This document shows, one piece after another, positions 43,869-52,521 of a stretch of 64,000 bases of DNA. Origin of the DNA: Actinospica acidithermotolerans (GTDB lineage Bacteria; Actinomycetota; Actinomycetes; Streptomycetales; Catenulisporaceae); the NCBI RefSeq assembly GCF_018139625.1, contig NZ_JAGSOH010000013.1:1-64000 (forward strand), given 5' to 3'. Numbering within the stretch: position 1 is the first letter of the stretch; each line of letters starts with the position of its first letter. The translations under genes were made by a program, and so were the position numbers. The notes beneath the pieces are model-generated. The model had not been told where the DNA came from, did not search any database, and saw only the letters and a list, made by a program, of their open reading frames with translations.

Positions 43869-45101
43869 ATGCCAGCCAGTGAACTCTCCGTGCGCCCGCT
43901 CACCGTCGCCGACATGACCCGCTTCATCGAGGTGGACAACATCGCGTTCATCGAGGGGCCCTACAGCCCCGACCTCGTCGCGTGGCAGCGCCGCTTCCTC
44001 GAGGTCGAGCGCAGCATCGGGTTGTTCGACGACGAGGAGCAGGTCGGCGGCGCCACAATCTTCACGATGCGGCTGAGCGTCCCCGACGGCCGGCTGGTTC
44101 CGCTCGCCGGAGTCTCGTGGGTCAGTGTGCTGCCGACGCACCGCCGCCGCGGCGGCCTCACGAAGCTGATGCGCCATCAGCTGCACGACCTGCACGACCG
44201 TCAGGCCGAGCCGCTCGCCGGGCTGACGGCCAGTCACCCCGGCATTTACGGCCGCTTCGGCTACGGCCGTCCCACGCAGTCCGTCACCCTCACAGTGCCC
44301 CGCGAGCACAACACGCTCAGGCTTCCCCAGGGTGTGGACGACGTGACGCTCCGGCTGGTCAGCCCGAAGGCGGGCCTCGAGGCCTGCCGGGAGACCTACG
44401 CCCGCCGCCTCACGTCGCGCCCGGGCATGATCGACCGCCCCGACTTCTGGTTCGACTTCGAGACCGACGACCTCGACCAGCTTCGCGGCGGCCAGTCCAA
44501 GCTGCGTCTCGTGCTGGCGGAGCGCGAGGGCGTGACGGTCGGCTATGCGATGTACCGGACGAACGAGCTGGGCCCGGCGAAGGGGGAGGTTCGGGTCAAC
44601 GACGTATACGCCGTCGACCCCGCCGCGTACGCCGCGCTCTGGCGCATGCTGCTCAACATCGACCTGACGATCGCCACCGTCGTCCCTGGCCTTGCCGTCG
44701 ACGACCCGCTGCTCGCGATGCTCGAAGCCTCGCGCTACGGCGAACCGGCCCTACGCGATGGCCTCTATGTCCGCCTCGTCGACGTCGACCGAGCCCTCGC
44801 CGCCCGCACGTATGCCACGCCAATCGACGTTGTATTCGAGGTCACCGACGAGTTCTGCCCGTGGAACGCGGGACGCTGGCGGCTGGTCGGCGACGAGAAG
44901 GGCGCGACATGCACGCGCACGGACTCGACCGCCGACATCTCCATCGACGTGCGCGAACTCGCCTCGATCTACCTCGGCGGCGTCACGCTGCGCTCCCTCG
45001 CCGCCGCCAACCAGGTGACCGAACACACGATCGGATCAGTGCGCGCCGCCTCCACGGCCTTCGCCTCCGACGTCCAGCCCTGGCTCTCGACCGGCTTCTG
45101 A
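43869..45101 (+). CDS. Eis-like GNAT N-acetyltransferase
   Basis: A 410-aa protein with the three-part Eis layout: an N-terminal GNAT domain (acetyl-CoA loop SVLPTHRRRGGLTKLMRHQL), a second GNAT-like domain, and a C-terminal SCP2-like domain (DISIDVRELASIYLGGVTLR). The Tyr of the ASHPGIYGRFGYG block is typical. Mycobacterial Eis acetylates aminoglycosides and proteins; the substrate here is unknown. TAGGCA ends 6 nt before ATG 43869, a weak leaderless-type -10. It is convergent with acs. Confidence 0.92.
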   Translation: MPASELSVRPLTVADMTRFIEVDNIAFIEGPYSPDLVAWQRRFLEVERSIGLFDDEEQVGGATIFTMRLSVPDGRLVPLAGVSWVSVLPTHRRRGGLTKLMRHQLHDLHDRQAEPLAGLTASHPGIYGRFGYGRPTQSVTLTVPREHNTLRLPQGVDDVTLRLVSPKAGLEACRETYARRLTSRPGMIDRPDFWFDFETDDLDQLRGGQSKLRLVLAEREGVTVGYAMYRTNELGPAKGEVRVNDVYAVDPAAYAALWRMLLNIDLTIATVVPGLAVDDPLLAMLEASRYGEPALRDGLYVRLVDVDRALAARTYATPIDVVFEVTDEFCPWNAGRWRLVGDEKGATCTRTDSTADISIDVRELASIYLGGVTLRSLAAANQVTEHTIGSVRAASTAFASDVQPWLSTGF

Positions 45102-45108
45102 CGCAGAA

Positions 45109-45137
45109 TGCCCCGCCGCGCAGAACGCGGCGGGGCA
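45109..45137. terminator. Bidirectional hairpin terminator between the GNAT and acs genes
   Basis: TGCCCCGCCGCG and CGCGGCGGGGCA form a perfect 12-bp stem with a 5-nt loop. It lies 8 bp after the GNAT stop codon and 18 bp after the acs stop codon, so it can serve both convergent genes. Confidence 0.85.
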
Positions 45138-45154
45138 CCCCGGTCGGCGCGGGA

Positions 45155-47113
45155 TCAGTCCTCGCCGGCCTGCGGCAGCTTGGACGCGATCAGGTCCATG
45201 ACCGTCGAGTCGGCGAGCGTCGTGGTGTCGCCGACCGCGCGGTCCTCGGCGACGTCCTTGAGCAGGCGCCGCATGATCTTGCCGGAGCGCGTCTTCGGCA
45301 GTTCGGGCACGAACTGGATCTGCTTCGGCTTGGCGATCGGGCCGAGCGCCTTGGACACGTGCGCCTTGAGCTCGTCGTCCAGGCCCTCGCCCTCGGCGTG
45401 GCCGCCGCGCAGGATCACGAACGCCACGATCCGCTGGCCGGTGACCTCGTCCTTCGCGCCGACGACCGCCGCCTCAGCCACCTTCGGGTGCGAGACCAGC
45501 GCGGACTCGACCTCGGTGGTGGAGATGTTGTGACCGGAGACCAGCATGATGTCGTCCACCCGGCCGAGCAGCCAGAGGTCGCCGTCCTCGTCCTTCTTCG
45601 CGCCGTCGCCCGCGAAGTAGAAGCCCTGCTCGGCGAAGCGGGACCAGTAGGTGTCGCGGTAGCGCTGCGGGTCGCCCCAGATGCCGCGCAGCATCGAAGG
45701 CCACGGCTTGTCCAGCACCAGGAAGCCGCCGCCGCCGTTCGGCACGACGGTCCCGTCGTTCTCCACGACGTTCGCGGAGATGCCGGGCAGCGGGTTCATC
45801 GCGGAGCCGGGCTTGGTCGAGGTCACGCCGGGCAGCGGGGAGATCATGATCGCGCCGGTCTCGGTCTGCCACCAGGTGTCCACGATCGGGCAGCGGCCGC
45901 CGCCGATGTTCTCCCGGTACCACATCCAGGCCTCCGGGTTGATCGGCTCGCCGACCGAGCCGAGCACCCGCAGCGAGCTCAGGTCGAACTTCGCCGGGAT
46001 CGAGTCGCCCCACTTCATGAACGTGCGGATGGCGGTCGGCGCGGTGTAGAGGATGGAGATCTTGTACTTCTGCACGTTCTCCCAGAACCGGCCCTGGTGC
46101 GGGGTGTCCGGGGTGCCTTCGTACAGGACCTGGGTGACGCGGTTCGAGAGCGGCCCGTAGACGATGTACGAGTGGCCGGTGACCCAGCCGACGTCCGCGG
46201 TGCACCAGTACACGTCGGTGTCCGGCTTCAGGTCGAACACCGCGTTGTGCGTGTAGGAGACCTGCGTCAGGTACCCGCCGGTGGTGTGCAGGATGCCCTT
46301 GGGCTTACCGGTCGTGCCCGAGGTGTAGAGGATGAACAGCGGGTGCTCGGAGTCGAAGGCCTCCGGCGTGTGCTGGTCGGACTGCGCGTCCACCAGGTCG
46401 TGCCACCAGATGTCGCGGTCCGCGGTCCACGGCACCTCCTGCCCGGTGCGCCGGACCACGAGCACGTGCTGGATGGAGGCCGCTCCCTCGACGCCCGCGT
46501 CGGCGTTCGGCTTGAGGTTCGCGATCCCGCCGCGCCGGTTGTAGCCGTCGACGGTGATCAGCAGCTTCGCCTCGGCGTCGTCGATCCGGGCGCGCAGCGC
46601 GTCCGGGGCGAAGGCGGCGAAGACCACCGAGTGCGGCGCGCCGATCCGGGCGCAGGCCAGCATCGCGAAGACGGTCTCCGGGATCATCGGCATGTAGATC
46701 GCGACCCGGTCACCGGCCGTGATGCCCAGGGAGGTCAGTGCGTTCGCGGCCTTGGAGACCTCGCGCTGCAGCTCGGCGTACGTGATCGAGCGCGAGTCGC
46801 CCGGCTCGCCCTCGAAGTGGATCGCGACCTGCTCGCCGTGCCCGGCCTCCACGTGCCGGTCCACGCAGTTGTAGCTGACGTTCAGCTTCCCGCCGACGAA
46901 CCACTTCGCGAAGGGTGCGTCGGACCAGTCGAGGGTCTGCGTCCACGGCTCGGCCCAGTCCAGGCGGTTGGCCTGTGCGTCCCAGAAGGCCAGCCGGTCG
47001 GCCTCGGCCGCGGCATAGGCTTCGGCGGTCACGTTGGCCGCGGCGGCGAGCTCCGCCGGCGGTGCGAACCGTCGCTCCTCGTGCAAAAGGTTTGACAGCG
47101 CTTCGTTGGACAC
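45155..47113 (-). CDS. acs: Acetyl-CoA synthetase (AMP-forming)
   Basis: A 652-aa enzyme that activates acetate with ATP and CoA. The AMP-binding motif is [20 protein letters not shown]. The CoA-binding [11 protein letters not shown] and the C-terminal [14 protein letters not shown], with the acetylation-controlled Lys, are intact. Length is normal. Its upstream neighbours are an acetate-transporter gene and a LytS/LytTR system on the same strand, suggesting an acetate-use locus. Confidence 0.97.
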   Translation of the reverse strand: MSNEALSNLLHEERRFAPPAELAAAANVTAEAYAAAEADRLAFWDAQANRLDWAEPWTQTLDWSDAPFAKWFVGGKLNVSYNCVDRHVEAGHGEQVAIHFEGEPGDSRSITYAELQREVSKAANALTSLGITAGDRVAIYMPMIPETVFAMLACARIGAPHSVVFAAFAPDALRARIDDAEAKLLITVDGYNRRGGIANLKPNADAGVEGAASIQHVLVVRRTGQEVPWTADRDIWWHDLVDAQSDQHTPEAFDSEHPLFILYTSGTTGKPKGILHTTGGYLTQVSYTHNAVFDLKPDTDVYWCTADVGWVTGHSYIVYGPLSNRVTQVLYEGTPDTPHQGRFWENVQKYKISILYTAPTAIRTFMKWGDSIPAKFDLSSLRVLGSVGEPINPEAWMWYRENIGGGRCPIVDTWWQTETGAIMISPLPGVTSTKPGSAMNPLPGISANVVENDGTVVPNGGGGFLVLDKPWPSMLRGIWGDPQRYRDTYWSRFAEQGFYFAGDGAKKDEDGDLWLLGRVDDIMLVSGHNISTTEVESALVSHPKVAEAAVVGAKDEVTGQRIVAFVILRGGHAEGEGLDDELKAHVSKALGPIAKPKQIQFVPELPKTRSGKIMRRLLKDVAEDRAVGDTTTLADSTVMDLIASKLPQAGED

Positions 47114-47321
47114 GCTCGAACTCTCCTTCAGGACCTCGGTGCGCCACCTACACGGTGTGAGGGGGCGGAAACCCTCTCAGGGCCCAAGCACAGCAGTCCG
47201 AAGGGGCTAATGCAAGGGTCTGCGCCGGAAATTTGGTCTAGACCATATCAGCCGGCCGCGGCCCCGGGTTCGGGGCCGCGGCGCGGTTGGATCACGATCA
47301 TCGATCACGGTGCCCGGCGGG

Positions 47322-47939
47322 TCACCGCTTCACGTTCATCGGCAGCACTTCCCGCTTGTGTGTGAAGTTCACGACGTGCGCCGCCGCCGTGTACCAGGCG
47401 AGCAGCCCGGTCACCACGCCCAGCCAGCCGCCGACCTTCGTCAGGCCGGGGTCGTTGAGCGGGTTGTACAGGCCCTTGGCCTGCCACTGGCCGAACGCGA
47501 GGAACAGGAAGGTGAGCGTCAGGAAGAACAGCACGGCGAGCAGAGCGTGGGTGGTCCGCAGTGCGGCCAGGGTGAAGATCGCGGTAACGATCGCCCAGCC
47601 GAGGAAGAACCAGCCCACCGCGTTGCTCGTGCCTCCTGCACCGGCCCCGACGTAGTGTGTGAACCAGTACCAGATGATCAGCCAGAACGCGCCGTACGTG
47701 GTGAACGCCGTCGAGCCAAGCGTGTTGCCGCGACGGAACTCCCACATGCCGGCGAGCAACTGCGCGCCGCCGCCGTAGAAGAGCGCCAGCGACAGCACGA
47801 GGGACGCGCCCTCCGCCACCTTGAACACGCCGGCGTTCACGAAGGAGAGCATGAGCGTGGTGAAGCCGAAGCCGAGCAGCCCCAGCGGCGCCGGGTCGGC
47901 GACGGTGGTGCCGGGCGTATCGGGGGTGTTGAGTGTCAT
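47322..47939 (-). CDS. Acetate uptake transporter (SatP/YaaH, GPR1/FUN34 family)
   Basis: A 205-aa protein with six TM segments and the family N-terminal motif DPAPLGLLGFGFTTLMLS. The second motif region, GAFWLIIWYWFTHYVG, and FFLGWAIVTAIFTLAA are also typical. The family imports acetate and succinate with protons. It lies between acs and the two-component genes on the same strand. A TACGAT -10 lies at 47963-47968 on the minus strand, with GGAGAAGGG as ribosome-binding site. Confidence 0.93.
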   Translation of the reverse strand: MTLNTPDTPGTTVADPAPLGLLGFGFTTLMLSFVNAGVFKVAEGASLVLSLALFYGGGAQLLAGMWEFRRGNTLGSTAFTTYGAFWLIIWYWFTHYVGAGAGGTSNAVGWFFLGWAIVTAIFTLAALRTTHALLAVLFFLTLTFLFLAFGQWQAKGLYNPLNDPGLTKVGGWLGVVTGLLAWYTAAAHVVNFTHKREVLPMNVKR

Positions 47940-48067
47940 GATGCGGCCGAGATCCCTTCTCCATCGTAGGGTTCTGACCGAGCTGTGCCCACTCGTCGTA
48001 TTCGTGCAGATGATCCTTGGTACCTGTGCGCCTAGCGGTCATCGGAGCGCGCCGAACGGCAGTTGCG

Positions 48068-48817
48068 TCAACCGCGCTGACCAGGCAGGTTTACCAGGCG
48101 TTCACGCAGTTCACGGGCGTGTCGGCGGCTGACCGCGAGCACTTTCCCGCCGACGGTGACGGTGGTGTGCCCGGCGTCCCAGCGCACCTCGGAGATGTGG
48201 CCGAGGGCGACCAGGTAGGAGCGGTGGATCCGGGCGAAACCGTGCTCGGTCCAACGCTCCTCGAGCGTGGCCAACGAGATGCGCACCAGGTGGGAGCCGT
48301 TGGCCGTGTGCAGCCTGGCGTAGTCGCCGTGCGCCTCCACATAGCGGATCTGGGAGCGCAGCAGGAAGCGCGTGACGCCGGCGAGCTCCACCGGCACGAC
48401 CTCGTCCTCCGGCGCGCTGCCGCCCTTGGCCCGCGCGGTGCGCCGCTCCTCGACCCGGCGCACGGCCTCGGCGAGCCGGTCCTGGCGCACCGGCTTGAGC
48501 ACGTAGTCCACGGCGTGCAGGTCGAAGGCGTTGACCGCGAAATCCTCGTGCGCGGTGACGAACACGACATGCGGGCTGTCCTTGCGCCGGGCCAGCGTTC
48601 CGGCCAGGTCGAGACCGGTGACCCCGGGCATCCGGATGTCAAGGAAGACGGCGTCGATGCGGCCCGGCTCGGAGAGCGCGCGCAGCGCCTCGGCCGCGCC
48701 GTTCGCCGTGCGGATGTTTGAGATCCGGGAGTCGGCTCCGAGCAGGTAAGCCAGCTCCTCCAGGGCCGGCTTCTCGTCGTCCACCGCCAGCACGGACAAT
48801 CCGTCCTGCTCAGCCAC
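48068..48817 (-). CDS. LytTR-family response regulator
   Basis: A 249-aa regulator. The receiver domain has LSVLAVDDEKPALEELAYLL, the phospho-acceptor Asp in DAVFLDIRMPGVTG, and FVTAHEDFAVNAFDLHAVDY and LKPV for the Thr/Lys positions. The C-terminal LytTR DNA-binding domain contains EVVPVELAGVTRFLLRSQIR, YVEAHGDYARLHT and FARIHRSYLVALGHISEV. It is 40 bp downstream of its sensor kinase and upstream of the acetate transporter. Confidence 0.94.
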   Translation of the reverse strand: MAEQDGLSVLAVDDEKPALEELAYLLGADSRISNIRTANGAAEALRALSEPGRIDAVFLDIRMPGVTGLDLAGTLARRKDSPHVVFVTAHEDFAVNAFDLHAVDYVLKPVRQDRLAEAVRRVEERRTARAKGGSAPEDEVVPVELAGVTRFLLRSQIRYVEAHGDYARLHTANGSHLVRISLATLEERWTEHGFARIHRSYLVALGHISEVRWDAGHTTVTVGGKVLAVSRRHARELRERLVNLPGQRG

Positions 48818-48857
48818 CGTGCCGCTCCTCGATCACTCGGTCCCGTCTGCGCCTTCG

Positions 48858-50024
48858 CTACCGCGGAATGCGGACCGTGACGCTGGTCCCGGTCTCCGGG
48901 GACGAGGCGAGCTCCAGGCCGTACCCGGCGCCGAAGGCCGCGCGCAGCCGCTCGTTGATGTTGGACAGCGCGTGCGCCTCGTTGGATCCGGTCCCGTCCA
49001 GGGAGCTGTGGATCGTCTCCTCGTCCATGCCCACGCCGTCGTCGCGGATGACGATGGCGTAGTGCTCGTCGATCCCGCCGGCGCCGCGGCACTCCGCGGT
49101 GATCGTCACGGTACCCTGCCCGCCACGCCCGCGCAGCCCGTGCCTGACCGCATTCTCCACGAGCGGCTGCAGGCACAGGAAGGGGATTTCCACGGCGAGG
49201 ATCTCCGGAGCGACCCGGACGGCGAGTTCGAGCTGGTCGCCGAACCGGGCCTGCTCGAGCTCGAAGTAGCAGTCGATGCAGCGCAGCTCCTCGGCGACGG
49301 TCGTCATCGAGCCGCCGCGGCGGAACGAGTAGCGGGTGAAGTCCGCGAACTCCAGCAGCAGATCGCGCGCGCGGCCGGGATCGGTGCGCACGAACGAGGC
49401 GATGGCCGTGAGCGAGTTGTAGATGAAGTGCGGGGAGATCTGCGCCCGCAGGGCCTTGATCTCGGCCTCCATCGCCCGGGCCCTCGACAGATCGAGCTGC
49501 GCGAGTTCGAGCTGCGAGGAGACCCAGCGCGCGACCTCGCAGACGGCCCTGGTCAGCGCGACGGAGGCGGCGGTGTTGTACGCGGCGAGTGTGCCGACGG
49601 TCTCGCCCTCGACGACGAGCGGCGCGATCACCGCGTCGCGCACGGTGCAGTCCTCGCTGCCGCACTCGATCCAGTCGAGGAGTTTGACCCTGCCGGTCGC
49701 GATGACCTCCTTCGCATGCGTGAAGGCGTCGATCTCGTGCCGGTGCCCGCTGCCCTCCCAGGCGAGCAACTCGTTCGTATCGGTGATCGCGACGGCGGTG
49801 GTGTCGAGGAGGCGGCGCAGATGGCGGGCCGCCTTGCGGGCCGAATCGGCGGACAGGCCCTCGCGCAGGGCCGGGGCGGCGAGCGAGACGGTGTGCATCG
49901 CCTCGTAGGCCGCGCGCTCGGTCGCCGTGCCGTAGACGTGGTGGCGCCGCGCCGCGCGCATGGCGGCGCCCACCGGAATGGCCAGGACTCCGGCTACGGC
50001 GATGGACGTGGTCACTGAGTCCAC
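48858..50024 (-). CDS. LytS-type sensor histidine kinase
   Basis: A 388-aa kinase. An N-terminal hydrophobic segment (IAVAGVLAIPVGAAM) is followed by a GAF-like sensory domain. The His_kinase domain has the phosphorylated His in AQISPHFIYNSLTAIASFVR. The ATPase domain has VENAVRHGLRGRGG as the N-box and VIRDDGVGMDEE as the G1 box. GTG 50024 is fixed by a TACCGT box ending 7 nt upstream (leaderless). It pairs with the LytTR regulator. The signal may relate to acetate or pyruvate by context (inference). Confidence 0.93.
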   Translation of the reverse strand: MDSVTTSIAVAGVLAIPVGAAMRAARRHHVYGTATERAAYEAMHTVSLAAPALREGLSADSARKAARHLRRLLDTTAVAITDTNELLAWEGSGHRHEIDAFTHAKEVIATGRVKLLDWIECGSEDCTVRDAVIAPLVVEGETVGTLAAYNTAASVALTRAVCEVARWVSSQLELAQLDLSRARAMEAEIKALRAQISPHFIYNSLTAIASFVRTDPGRARDLLLEFADFTRYSFRRGGSMTTVAEELRCIDCYFELEQARFGDQLELAVRVAPEILAVEIPFLCLQPLVENAVRHGLRGRGGQGTVTITAECRGAGGIDEHYAIVIRDDGVGMDEETIHSSLDGTGSNEAHALSNINERLRAAFGAGYGLELASSPETGTSVTVRIPR

Positions 50025-50031
50025 ATCTGTG

Positions 50032-50037
50032 ACGGTA
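50032..50037 (-). promoter_or_regulatory. -10 box of a leaderless promoter (lytS-lytTR operon)
   Basis: TACCGT on the minus strand ends 7 nt before GTG 50024 and decides that start over longer open-frame alternatives. Confidence 0.55.
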
Positions 50038-50114
50038 CGGCAGTCCGTTCTCCGGCGGAAGACGGGGTCCCTCGAATCGCCGACCCGTCCGCCAGGCCGG
50101 CGCCCAGCCGCCGT

Positions 50115-50120
50115 TACGAT
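50115..50120 (+). promoter_or_regulatory. -10 box of a leaderless promoter (Fic-like gene)
   Basis: TACGAT ends 6 nt before ATG 50127; no ribosome-binding site is visible. Confidence 0.55.
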
Positions 50121-50126
50121 CGCCCC

Positions 50127-50951
50127 ATGAGCCAACAGCTGCAAGCCGACCCCCTCGCCGCCGTCGCCGAGCTTCCCGGCGTCGCCCAGGCTGTGGACAG
50201 CGCCAGGACCGCCGTGGACCGGCTGCGCGGTCACAAGGTGCTGCGAAGCCGCAGCGCGCAGGTGACGGCCGAGTCGGCGCTGCGCGGCGCCCGGGCGTCG
50301 GCAGCGCTGGCCGGCGCGGACTGGCCGCTGGAGGAGCTGCGCCGGCGCACCGACCTGGGCGACGAGGAGGGCTCGGCCGTCGTCCGCGGCGCGCTGCGCA
50401 TCTCCGGCGAGCTGTCCGAGCTGCTGCCGATCCTCCGTCAGGCGCCGGCCCAGGCGCTGACCCGGATGCACCTGCTGGCCGCCGCGGGCGCCGCCGACGC
50501 CGACCGGATCGGCCGTCCCCGGCTGCCCGGCGAGTCGGTCGAGGTCGAGCCCGGAAGGCTTGCCGAGAAGGTGGACGCCGAGCAGGCGGCCGCCCGGCTG
50601 AGCGCGCTCACCGGCGTGCTGGCCGCACCGAGCAAGGCGCCCGCGTTGGTCGTCGCGGCGATCGCACACGCCGAGCTGCTGGCCACCACGCCCTTCGGCT
50701 GGGGCGACGGGCTCGTCGCGCGCGCCGTCTTCCGCCTGCTGCTGGTCGACCGCGGTCTCGACCCGAACTCGCTGGCCGCCCCAGAGGTCGGATTAGTCGA
50801 GCTCGGCAACGACGCGTACCGCACCGCTCTGGCCTCGTACGCGCAGGGCACGGCGGCCGGAATCGCGGCCTGGATCGCGCACTGCAGCGAGGCCCTCGTC
50901 CTCGGCGCGCAGGACTCGCTCGCGGTGTGCGAAGCGCTGGTACGCGGCTGA
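50127..50951 (+). CDS. Degenerate Fic-like protein (Rv3662c-type conserved protein)
   Basis: A 274-aa helical protein. The C-terminal part VVAAIAHAELLATTPFGWGD then GLVARAVFRLLLVDRGLD aligns by eye with Fic-domain HPFxxGNGRxxR, but reads TPFGWGDGLVAR: His and the GNGR Asn are not kept. AMP-transferase activity is therefore doubtful. Homologues lie between the LytS/acs region and the ssd/tad locus in Streptomyces and Mycobacterium (from memory). The adjacent structured RNA follows its stop codon. Confidence 0.82.
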   Translation: MSQQLQADPLAAVAELPGVAQAVDSARTAVDRLRGHKVLRSRSAQVTAESALRGARASAALAGADWPLEELRRRTDLGDEEGSAVVRGALRISGELSELLPILRQAPAQALTRMHLLAAAGAADADRIGRPRLPGESVEVEPGRLAEKVDAEQAAARLSALTGVLAAPSKAPALVVAAIAHAELLATTPFGWGDGLVARAVFRLLLVDRGLDPNSLAAPEVGLVELGNDAYRTALASYAQGTAAGIAAWIAHCSEALVLGAQDSLAVCEALVRG

Positions 50952-50964
50952 CCTGCGGGTTTGA

Positions 50965-50970
50965 TAGGGT
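50965..50970 (+). promoter_or_regulatory. -10 box for the Ms1-like RNA candidate
   Basis: TAGGGT at 50965-50970 predicts transcription from about 50977, exactly where the first stem of the folded RNA begins. Confidence 0.5.
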
Positions 50971-50976
50971 TTGTCC

Positions 50977-51312
50977 GCCATTCGGGTGAAGATCTCGGTG
51001 CAAGGGCGGCGCCCGGCTTTCCAAGATGGCGGTTCGGGCCTAGAAAGGAAGTACGGCCCGCGAGACCGATTCCAGTGGATACCAGGGATATCCAGAGACT
51101 AAGGAGTAGGAGTCGACCGGCCCCACGGACCGAAAGACGGAAATTCGGGAACCCACGCGCGACCGACCCTCGTCAGGGCCCGCCGCCGGACCACCGAGAC
51201 CCGGGCGGAGCGAGACCGGGTGGTGGCCTGGAACAGGCGAAAGAAACGGTGCACGCTGCTAACCCGGATTCCCGCTCCCGACGGCACTTCGGGCGCAGCC
51301 CGAGGTGCCGTC
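50977..51312 (+). ncRNA. Structured RNA, candidate Ms1/MTS2823 (6S-like) homologue
   Basis: About 335 nt between convergent genes have no good ORF but fold well. Stems include CCGCCAT (50975-50981)/ATGGCGG (51026-51032), CGGGCC (51035-51040)/GGCCCG (51055-51060), ACCCGG with CCACC (51191-51204)/CCGGGTGGTGG (51216-51226), and a terminator-like hairpin GACGGCAC/GTGCCGTC (51281-51312). Loops are A-rich on the plus strand (AGAAAGGAAG, GAAAGACGGAAA), favouring this strand. The locus, between the Rv3662c-like and Rv3661-like genes, is where M. tuberculosis MTS2823/Ms1 and S. coelicolor scr3559 map in my memory; Ms1 binds RNA polymerase core. Strand and ends need RNA data. Confidence 0.65.
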
Positions 51313-51359
51313 ACCTTTGCGCTGCGGAACCGTTCCGAGCTCCGAGCTGCCGTCAGCTG

Positions 51360-51528
51360 CTAGGCCGTGTCTTCAAACTTGCGTCGGATCAGGCCGCGGC
51401 GTCTGACGCGTGCGCTCGCAAGGCGCAGGGGCGGGCGCATACTCGGTCGTCTGCAACCGCCCCTGCAACGCCGCGAGCGTGCGTGGCAGGCGTCGCGGAC
51501 CCGGCGATAGTTTGAAGACACGGCCTAG
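51360..51528. mobile_element. Palindromic MITE (169 bp) with 20-bp perfect terminal inverted repeats
   Basis: CTAGGCCGTGTCTTCAAACT (51360-51379) is repeated in perfect inverse orientation at 51509-51528. The interior is an imperfect long hairpin: GGCGCAGGGGCGG near 51440 pairs with CCGCCCCTGCAACGCC near 51465, with a ~22-nt loop. There is no ORF. Both ends carry CTAG, a common target for IS5/IS481-like enzymes. The right end forms the stop codon (TAG) of the HAD-hydrolase gene. Confidence 0.85.
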
Positions 51529-52325
51529 GCGTCGCCCGACTTCTTCCGGCGCGCGTACCAGACGATGCCCGCTGCGGCGGCCGTTCCGACGCCGACCGCG
51601 GTGGCCGCGAGGACCGGCTTCGGCGGCAGTTGGATGTTGGCCATCTTCGCTCGCAGCGACACCGGGTTGGTGAACACCAGCACCGGCCACTCGCGGGTGC
51701 CGGCCTCCTTGCGCAGCGCCCGGTCCGGGTTCACCGCGTAGGCGTGGCCGACGGCCTCGAGCATCGGCAGGTCCGTCGCCGAGTCGCTGTACGCGTAGCT
51801 CTCGCCCAGGTCGTAGCCTTCGGCCTCGGCGAGCTCCTTGATCGCCGCGGCCTTGTTCTCGGCGTACGCGTAGAAGGCGATCTCACCCGTGTAGCGGCCT
51901 TCCTCCTCGACCATCCGAGTGGCGATCACCCGATCGGCGCCGACCATCTCGCCGATCGGCTCGACCACCTCGGCGCCGGAGGAGGACACGATGATCACGT
52001 CCCGGCCCGCCTGCTTGTGCTGGGCGATCAGATCGGCCGCCTCCTGGTAGATCAGCGGGTCGATCAGGTCGTGCAGGGTCTCGGCGACGATCTCGCGCAC
52101 CTGCCCGACGTCCCAGCCGGTGCACATGTCGGACAGATACTGCCGCATGCGCTCCATCTGGTCGTGGTCCGCGCCGCCGGCCAGGTAGACGAACTGGGCG
52201 TAGGCGGTCTTGAGCACCGCCCGCCGGTTGATCAGGCCGCCCTGGTAGAAGGAGCGGCCGAAGGCCAGGGTCGAGGACTTCGCGATGATGGTCTTGTCGA
52301 GGTCGAAGAACGCCGCCGTGCGCAT
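51525..52325 (-). CDS. HAD-IB family hydrolase (SerB-like, Rv3661-type) with C-terminal TM
   Basis: A 266-aa HAD hydrolase. Motif I is AFFDLDKTIIAKSST, motif II lies in DVIIVSSSGAEVVEP, and motif IV is YAYSDSATDLPMLEAVG. The C-terminus has a TM segment (VLAATAVGVGTAAAAGIVWY) and basic tail. It may dephosphorylate a small metabolite or lipid; the substrate is unknown. ATG 52325 is fixed by a TATGCT box 6 nt upstream. The TAG stop codon at 51525-51527 belongs to the end of the MITE, so the original C-terminus may have changed slightly. Confidence 0.9.
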   Translation of the reverse strand: MRTAAFFDLDKTIIAKSSTLAFGRSFYQGGLINRRAVLKTAYAQFVYLAGGADHDQMERMRQYLSDMCTGWDVGQVREIVAETLHDLIDPLIYQEAADLIAQHKQAGRDVIIVSSSGAEVVEPIGEMVGADRVIATRMVEEEGRYTGEIAFYAYAENKAAAIKELAEAEGYDLGESYAYSDSATDLPMLEAVGHAYAVNPDRALRKEAGTREWPVLVFTNPVSLRAKMANIQLPPKPVLAATAVGVGTAAAAGIVWYARRKKSGDA

Positions 52326-52331
52326 GAGGGA

Positions 52332-52337
52332 AGCATA
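52332..52337 (-). promoter_or_regulatory. -10 box of a leaderless promoter (HAD hydrolase)
   Basis: TATGCT on the minus strand ends 6 nt before ATG 52325. Confidence 0.55.
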
Positions 52338-52521
52338 CGTGCTCGGCCGCTCGGCCGGATCGGCGCACACCCCCCGCGACGCCGTCGCCGCGCCCCGGGA
52401 GTGGTTCGGTCGCCACGCCGCTACGCTGGGCGTTTGCGCAGGTCATTGACGCATACTCAGCCGTTCAGAGTAGCCGGGGGCGCGCCAGTTTGCCTTTAGC
52501 GCGCTTCGGGTACACCATGGA

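Noticed and set aside
43982-47095. 1037-aa plus-strand ORF across the GNAT and acs genes
   Set aside because: Very Arg/Gly/Asp-rich translation that overlaps two clear genes in other frames; an artefact of high GC.
48091-49665. 524-aa minus-strand ORF over lytTR and lytS
   Set aside because: Alternative frame of two well-defined genes; its translation is Arg-rich and without motifs.
50977-51312. RNase P RNA or tmRNA
   Set aside because: The RNase P conserved core (GAGGAAAGTCC-like and ACAGNRA segments) and the tmRNA tag and tRNA-like ends are not present.
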